A DNA stretch of 64,000 nucleotides from Diphasiastrum complanatum (Eukaryota; Streptophyta; Lycopodiopsida; Lycopodiales; Lycopodiaceae). Every line of letters starts with the position of its first letter. Positions within the stretch are counted from its first letter, which is position 1. Both the position numbers and the translations under genes were made by a program. Below are positions 59,174 to 64,000 of this stretch, piece after piece. The stretch covers positions 55,055,848-55,119,847 of the forward strand of contig CM055099.1 of NCBI GenBank assembly GCA_029204225.1. The letters run 5' to 3'. Below the pieces are notes generated by a model that did not search any database, was not told the origin of the DNA, and saw only the letters and a list, made by a program, of their open reading frames with translations.

Positions 59174-60862
59174 CTAGTTTGGTTCAATCATTGCTTTACT
59201 AATCACTCCAAGTGATGATCTGAACTTCATAAAAGGTGTCTTTTGAAGTGGTTTAGTAAGTAGATCAGCTACACATTCATTGCTTGGAACATGCTCCAAA
59301 GCAATCTCCTTGGCTTGCACCATTTCTCTCACAAAGTGATGGCATATCTCAATGTGCTTAGATCTTGCATGGAAGATTGGGTTAGATGCAAGGTGTTGGG
59401 CTGATATATTGTCATTGTAGATGATTGGTGCCTCCTCTAAATCCATGATCTTTAGCTCCACCAATAATCTCTTGATCCAAAGTACCTCCTTTGTAGTGGT
59501 TGTCAAAGTTTTGTACTCGGCCTCGGTTGAAGATAGAGATATAGTTTCTTGTTTTTTTGAAAGCCATGAAACCACACCTTCTCCTATGAAAGTTGAATAG
59601 GCACTTGTTGATTTCCTATCCCTCTTGTCCCCTGCAAAATCTAAATCACTAAATGCATGAAGGTTAATCACATCTCCTCTATATAGAATCCCAAAATCCA
59701 ATGTACCCGAGATGTATCTTAGAATCCTCTTAGCATTTTTCCAATGGATATTCAATGGTTTTTGCATGGATTGGCTCAACCTACATACACTAAAGCTAAG
59801 ATCTGGTCTAGCTATAGTGATCCACATTAAGGAACCTATAAGTTGCCTAAACAAAGTGATGTCCATGAAGGATCTTTCATCATCTTCATTTGGCACTTTT
59901 ACATCTTGCTCCATTGGTGTGTCAACACTTTTGCATACTTCCATCTTAAACTTCTTCAGAAGACTTTGAGCATAGTTTACTTGACTTATAAAGATAAAAT
60001 CAGACCTTCTAAGTACTTCTATGCCTAAGATGAAGTGAAGACACCCTAGATCTACCATTTTGAACTCTAAGGATAGATCTATCTTGATTTTTTCAATACC
60101 ATCAACACTATTTTCACTAATGATGATGTCATCTACATAAATGAGTAAAAGTACAATACCAACATCATCAAACTTAATGTAAAGAGTGGGATCATATTCA
60201 CTTTGAACAAAAGAAAGTGAAATAAGATAGCAATGTAGTCTTGAATTCCAAGATCTCGAGGCTTGCTTCAAGCCATAGATGCTTCTTTGGAGATGGCATA
60301 CTTTGTTCTCCATTCCATGCTTGATGAACCCTTGTGGCTGTTCCATATAGATATCCTCTTCCAAAAAACCATTCAAGATAGCATTAGAGACATCCATTTG
60401 ACATAGAATCCATCCAAAATGTGATGCAAGTGCAATGATTAGCCTTATTGTGACCATATTGGCCACAGGTGCAAAAGTTTTCTCATAGTCTATCCCTCTC
60501 TCTTGAGTATAACCTTTTGCAACTAATCTTGCTTTATGTTTGTTAACACTCCCATTTTCATTCAACTTAAGCTTGAAGACCCACTTGCATCCTATTACAT
60601 TCCTTTGAGGTCTCTCAACAAGCAACCAAGTTTCATTCTCAATCAAGGCATCATACTCATCCAACATAGCTTTATACCATTCTTTGGAGTTCAATGCATC
60701 TTCAACATTAGATGGTTCTTCAAAACTAGATAAAGCATAAGAAGTGGATGAGATACCCTCAACTTGCTGTCCTTTGCCTTGATATGTGAGCCTTGATGGC
60801 TCCACTTTTGCCCTTAAAGATCTCCTTGGTGTGATAGGTGGGTTTGGTGCTTGCTCCTCCAT
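59174..60862 (-). CDS. Copia B reverse transcriptase-RNase H (uninterrupted frame)
   Basis: 562 codons without a stop. Order: pre-RT linker (ITPRRSLRAKVEPSR, residues ~10-25), RT start (KEWYKAMLDEYDALIENETW, ~62-81), GCKWVFKLKLNENG, ARLVAKGYTQERGIDYEKTFAPV, first catalytic Asp in QMDVSNAILNG (~153-163), LKQASRSWNSRL, YVDDIIIS (~240), KMVDLGCLHFILGIEV. RNase H follows with Asp in SDLDFAGDKRDRKS (~413-426), SLSSTEAEYKTL and LLTKPL near the end. The family polymerase copies element RNA in cytoplasmic particles. The protease-RT junction lacks integrase. The ATG used here is internal to the original polyprotein, so the true start is upstream in protease. Confidence 0.9.
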   Translation of the reverse strand: MEEQAPNPPITPRRSLRAKVEPSRLTYQGKGQQVEGISSTSYALSSFEEPSNVEDALNSKEWYKAMLDEYDALIENETWLLVERPQRNVIGCKWVFKLKLNENGSVNKHKARLVAKGYTQERGIDYEKTFAPVANMVTIRLIIALASHFGWILCQMDVSNAILNGFLEEDIYMEQPQGFIKHGMENKVCHLQRSIYGLKQASRSWNSRLHCYLISLSFVQSEYDPTLYIKFDDVGIVLLLIYVDDIIISENSVDGIEKIKIDLSLEFKMVDLGCLHFILGIEVLRRSDFIFISQVNYAQSLLKKFKMEVCKSVDTPMEQDVKVPNEDDERSFMDITLFRQLIGSLMWITIARPDLSFSVCRLSQSMQKPLNIHWKNAKRILRYISGTLDFGILYRGDVINLHAFSDLDFAGDKRDRKSTSAYSTFIGEGVVSWLSKKQETISLSSTEAEYKTLTTTTKEVLWIKRLLVELKIMDLEEAPIIYNDNISAQHLASNPIFHARSKHIEICHHFVREMVQAKEIALEHVPSNECVADLLTKPLQKTPFMKFRSSLGVISKAMIEPN

Positions 60863-61305
60863 GAGCTCCTCCTCAAAACCAAGATCTTGCTACCAAGTCT
60901 AGTGCCCTTAGCCACTATCTTACCCTTCTTCTTGATGAAACATTCATTTGAAGCAAAGTCAACATTGAAACCATTGTCTACCATTTGGCCAACACTTAGT
61001 AGATTCTTTGTTATTGTAGGAATGTACAAAACACCTTCTATGTTGATCTTTTTGGAAGATCCTAAGCAAAGGGGAATGCTACCAACTCCTTCAATCTTAC
61101 AAGCTTCATCATTTGCTATATAGATAGACTTTATAGGTCCATCATAAGATAAGAGAGAAGAGAAAAACTCCCTTTTACTAGTCATGTGTGAACTAGCACC
61201 CGAGTCAATCCACCAAGGATCTTCTCCTTTGAAGCTTGTTGAAGAAAATATGGACATCATGAGAGAGTCCTCATGTGAACTCTCCTCCTCCTCCTCTTTG
61301 CTCAT
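60814..61305 (-). pseudogene. Copia B gag tail and protease, joined to RT without integrase
   Basis: The frame opens with an acidic stretch (SKEEEEESSHEDS) that follows the gag knuckle tail (ASECFKRE, ~61350-61335, in this frame). It has the protease site DPWWIDSGASSHMTS (~61215-61175), VLYIPTITKNLLSVGQMV, and ends after KGTRLGSKILV. Here integrase should follow, but the sequence jumps into the pre-RT linker in a different frame. Copia C shows a similar loss at its equivalent position. Confidence 0.82.
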
Positions 61306-61772
61306 GTTGGCTTGGCTTTGATCTTGCTCCCTCTTGAAGCATTCTGAGGCATACCTATAAAGGCTAGCTCTTTGTTCAATTCCTTTACTCTTAGGACAAA
61401 AGTATGTGCACTCTCTCCTTTCTTTTGATAGCTTCTATAGATTTGATTCTTCAAAGCTAACATTCTAGTTTGGTTCTTGGATTCATAGACCTTTTGCAAA
61501 GTCTCCCAAGCATCTTGAGCTGAAGTGCAATCTCCTACCTCTCTTAAGAGTTCATTTGCAACATTCATTTTTATGCAATGTAGTGCAACATTGCACCTCT
61601 TGATGTATTTGGCTTTTTCTTGAGGATGAATAGGTTCACCCTCCTTACCATTTACAATTTCCATCAGATCTTGCATGATCATGATAGATTCCATTCTAAC
61701 TTTCCATATGGAATAGTTAGTTTTGTTGAGCCTTTCATTAGTATCCAAAAGATATGCATTTATAGATGTCAT
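61302..61772 (-). pseudogene. Copia B gag, internally deleted
   Basis: 156 codons from ATG 61772: SINAYLLDTNERLNKTNYSIWKVRMESI, CNVALHCIKMNVANELLREVG, RVKELNKELAFIG, then an out-of-frame tail to the stop. The gag C-terminal half and most of the CCHC knuckle are deleted between ELAFIG and the ASECF remnant, so the nucleocapsid function is lost. Confidence 0.85.
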
Positions 61773-62570
61773 CTAGTCTCCTAATCAAGGACTTGACACA
61801 AATGAAGGTTACTTCTATTGATTTGATTGAAGGTCTACCTTATCCCACTTCTTAGGGACCTGAAAAGATCAGTAATAGACTTCCTCTAAAGATATAAGAA
61901 TGATCTCTAACAAAATCAAATCATAGAATACTAGAAACAATGCACTTGCTTGATTGAAGTAGACAATACTAGTAGAATTGCCCCTCTTTCTATAAAGAAC
62001 ATTAAAGCTTCCAAATGATCTGATCAAGAGTGTATTTCAGCAACCTAATATACTTTCAAAATCACTTGTAAAAGTTCTAAATGGAACTTAATGAGGATGC
62101 AACACAACCTACTATCCAATCACAAGCAAAAAATGATCAAAATTGATGAAAAATTGATCTAATTTGGTGCATAAGTCAAGCAATGGTTGGACTGAACCTA
62201 AATCACTTTAGGAGGTGTCTACTACACCTTAGGACAGCCTTGAAGAGTCCCCAAAACTCTGATCTTCCCTCTCCTTGAATGCTAGAAAACCTCCTCTATG
62301 AAATCACCTCCAAAACTCGCTTAGAAATCAATGCTTGGAGCAAGCAAAACTTGCTATCTTGGTAATGTGAATTGAATTCAACTTTGCCTCTGGTTTTAGA
62401 CACCTAAACACCTGCAAATAAAGTCACACAACACCAATCTCCAATGTATTTGACTCACTTTGAGTTCTAGAATCAATACTAGATGCTAAGATCCAATCTA
62501 CACAAGATTTAGATAAAAAATTGTGATCAAATTGAATGAAAACCAAGGATTTAGCTCATTTCAGCCTTTA
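61773..62570 (-). other. Copia B untranslated leader
   Basis: No ORF. It lies between gag and the primer site. Confidence 0.75.
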
Positions 62571-62583
62571 GGCTCTGATACCA
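62571..62583 (-). other. Copia B primer binding site
   Basis: Minus-strand TGGTATCAGAGCC, initiator-tRNA-Met type, abutting the LTR. Confidence 0.93.
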
Positions 62584-63254
62584 TGTAAAAATTACAGCAA
62601 ATAAGGATCCTAAAACACTTGATAGATGAGGAAAACAATAGATTATGATTTCATAAGATTAGCACAAGTTGAACCATCAAAATCCATCAAAAATCTATGC
62701 TTGAACCTCACTAAATGGCCCAAATCCTTGAAGAAGGCTTCACACGTGTGAAAGTACGGCCTCCCACAGTCTGAGTACTGTACACCAGACCTACATTCAA
62801 TCCTATAATCATTAGTAATCACAAGTACTCAAACAATTATGAGCATAGAGAGCAATTGCACCATTATGAGAGAAAAAACATGAAATTGCTTGATTGATTT
62901 TGGTGAGATATCATCACCTATATATACATGATCCATCACGGTTTTGGGCAGGTATGAGTAGCCCTAAACCTATCCCTAATGCTAATTTTGGTGGATCTTT
63001 CATCCCTACCAAGTTAGGGTTGGAATCTTGGAGATCCCTCAACAATGCAAAAACTACCAAAAATAGCTCCTATTTTTTCTCCCTTGTATCTAAGCATAAT
63101 TTGGACTCATTCCAAAGGTTCTAACACTTAGGTCTACTTGAGAACATCCTTATGAATGGAATCCTATGCTATTTGGCATGTGTGACAAGCCACATCATGA
63201 CCATCTAACTATTTACAAGTCATATGACCAAAACTAGTCAAGCTAGAATTGTGA
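62584..63254 (-). repeat. 5' LTR of copia B
   Basis: 671 bp. TATATATA near 62918 and TTCACACGTGTGAA at 62739-62752. It differs from the 3' LTR by scattered substitutions and a ~10-bp net length difference. Confidence 0.93.
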
Positions 63255-63259
63255 ATTTT

Positions 63260-64000
63260 TAACATCTACAACTCCTAAGGCTGATCTTAACTTGATAAAT
63301 GAAGCCTTTGGCAAGACTTTAGTGAGTAGATCAGCAAGGCAATATGAAGAAGACACATGATGTAGCTTGATCTCCTTTGCTTGAATTTTTTCCCTCACAA
63401 AATGGTGAGCAATCTCTGTGTGCTTGCTCCTTGCATGGAATGTGGGATTGGTTGGCGATGCTTGGCTTGACTGGTTGTCACAAAATATTATTGGCTGCTC
63501 CTCGGCCTCCATGACTTGTACCTCCACCAAAAGCCACTTCAACCATAGGATCTCCTTTGTTGTGGATGTTAGTGCCTTGTATTCCAATTCGATTGAAGAT
63601 AGAGAAATAGTATCTTGCTTTTTGGAAAGCCAAGACACTATGCCATTGCAAAGAAAGGTAACAAAAGCACTTGTGGACCTCCTATCCACCTTATCACCTG
63701 CAAAATCAGCATCCGAATATGCCCTCAAGGCAAGATTAGATCCATCATATAAAATGCCAAAGTTCTTGGTGGCCGAGATGTACCTCAACACCTTTTTTGC
63801 ATTTTTCCAATGACAAACCAATGGATTTTGCATAGATTGGCTTAGTTTGCCTACACTATAACTTAGATCAAGTCTAATTATAGTAAGATAGATCAAGGAG
63901 CCTACAAGTCTCCTATATAGTGTGATGTCCTCAAAGGATGCTTCATCATCACTATTGGAAACTTTTACATTTTGTTCCATAGGAGTTTCTACTCCTTTAC
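63260..64000 (-). pseudogene. Copia A RT end and RNase H, cut by copia B and the window edge
   Basis: The minus-strand frame is open from the window edge to the insertion: EQNVKVSNSDDEASFEDITLYRRLVGSLIYLTI, KKVLRYISATKNFGILYDG, YSDADFAGDKVDRRSTSAFVTF (RNase H Asp), LSSIELEYKALTSTTKEILW, FHARSKHTEIAHHFVRE, LADLLTK, SALGVVD. After removal of copia B the frame continues a few codons into 58478-58441 and stops at the polypurine tract. No stop is visible in this stretch, so copia A was probably coding-competent when copia B inserted. Confidence 0.9.

Larger units (their letters stand above)
58479..63254 (-). mobile_element. Complete copia B, nested in copia A
   Basis: 4776 bp. LTRs at 58479-59159 (681 bp) and 62584-63254 (671 bp), a polypurine tract, a primer site and TSD TCTAC on both sides (58474-58478, 63255-63259). 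Removing the element and one TSD restores the reading frame of copia A through to its stop. It encodes gag (partial), protease and RT-RNase H, but no integrase. The LTRs look highly similar, so the insertion is fairly young. Confidence 0.93.

Noticed and set aside
59712-60028. Plus-strand ORFs within copia B
   Set aside because: Antisense of the intact RT-RNase H frame.
63418-63813. 131-codon plus-strand ORF
   Set aside because: Antisense of copia A RNase H. No domain of its own.

Overview
This window reads as nuclear DNA of a land plant with a transposon-packed genome. The only recognisable host gene piece is one terminal exon of the spliceosome factor BUD31/G10 (3060-3215, +). It has a clean plant-type 3' splice site and the plant-like C-terminus CASGD. 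Almost everything else is layered LTR retrotransposons, Ty1/copia and Ty3/gypsy, in several states of decay, plus one broken LINE-type endonuclease region, tandem duplications and long GA microsatellites. The lineage cannot be fixed from sequence alone. A large, repeat-rich genome such as a fern, lycophyte, gymnosperm or big angiosperm would fit.

Layout. 1-2330: decayed LINE-type endonuclease and a gypsy RT scrap. 2331-3215: a CCGGAA-rich stretch, then the BUD31 exon. 5076-14424: LTR fragments, a gypsy chromodomain with 3' LTR (6420-~6962), a minus-strand copia remnant (6980-8989), a gypsy integrase scrap (9350-9860) and a plus-strand gypsy gag-protease (12300-14424). 14819-31084: a 16 kb composite interpreted as one copia insertion (5' LTR 14824-15508, 3' LTR 30744-31079, TSD TGGCA), itself invaded by a minus-strand gypsy (18938-25160), a minus-strand copia 3' end (29239-30700) and an unidentified ORF cluster (25572-26840). 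31085-38114: mostly non-coding, with a 315-bp tandem duplication, a second copy of the gypsy LTR/leader and head-to-head LTR fragments.

38130-44084: two GC-richer decayed ORFs (named ORF-X1 and ORF-X2 here) share an N-terminal coiled coil and a C-terminal domain that I cannot assign. ORF-X2 lies in an LTR element (element X) ending in a polypurine tract and LTR. 44085-45170: gypsy RNase H and integrase (+). 46058-50248: an autonomous-type copia D (-). 50560-55166: a complete non-autonomous copia with the same LTR and leader as copia D, bounded by TSD GAATC and sitting inside the other LTR of element X. 55655-57790: gypsy gag-protease-RT (-) that ends exactly where the plus-strand RNase H piece begins. 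Both halves carry CCTTA beside an element X LTR, so one gypsy element was split by element X and later separated by an inversion.

57799-64000: copia A (-), whose RNase H end is interrupted by complete copia B (58479-63254, TSD TCTAC). Copia B has an uninterrupted 562-codon RT-RNase H frame but has lost integrase and part of gag.

Recurring themes are loss of integrase in copia elements that still mobilised, palindromic CACACGTGTG motifs in several copia LTR families, and stop codons and boundary mutations of the C-to-T/G-to-A kind expected of methylated repeats. The most novel candidate is the shared ORF-X domain.
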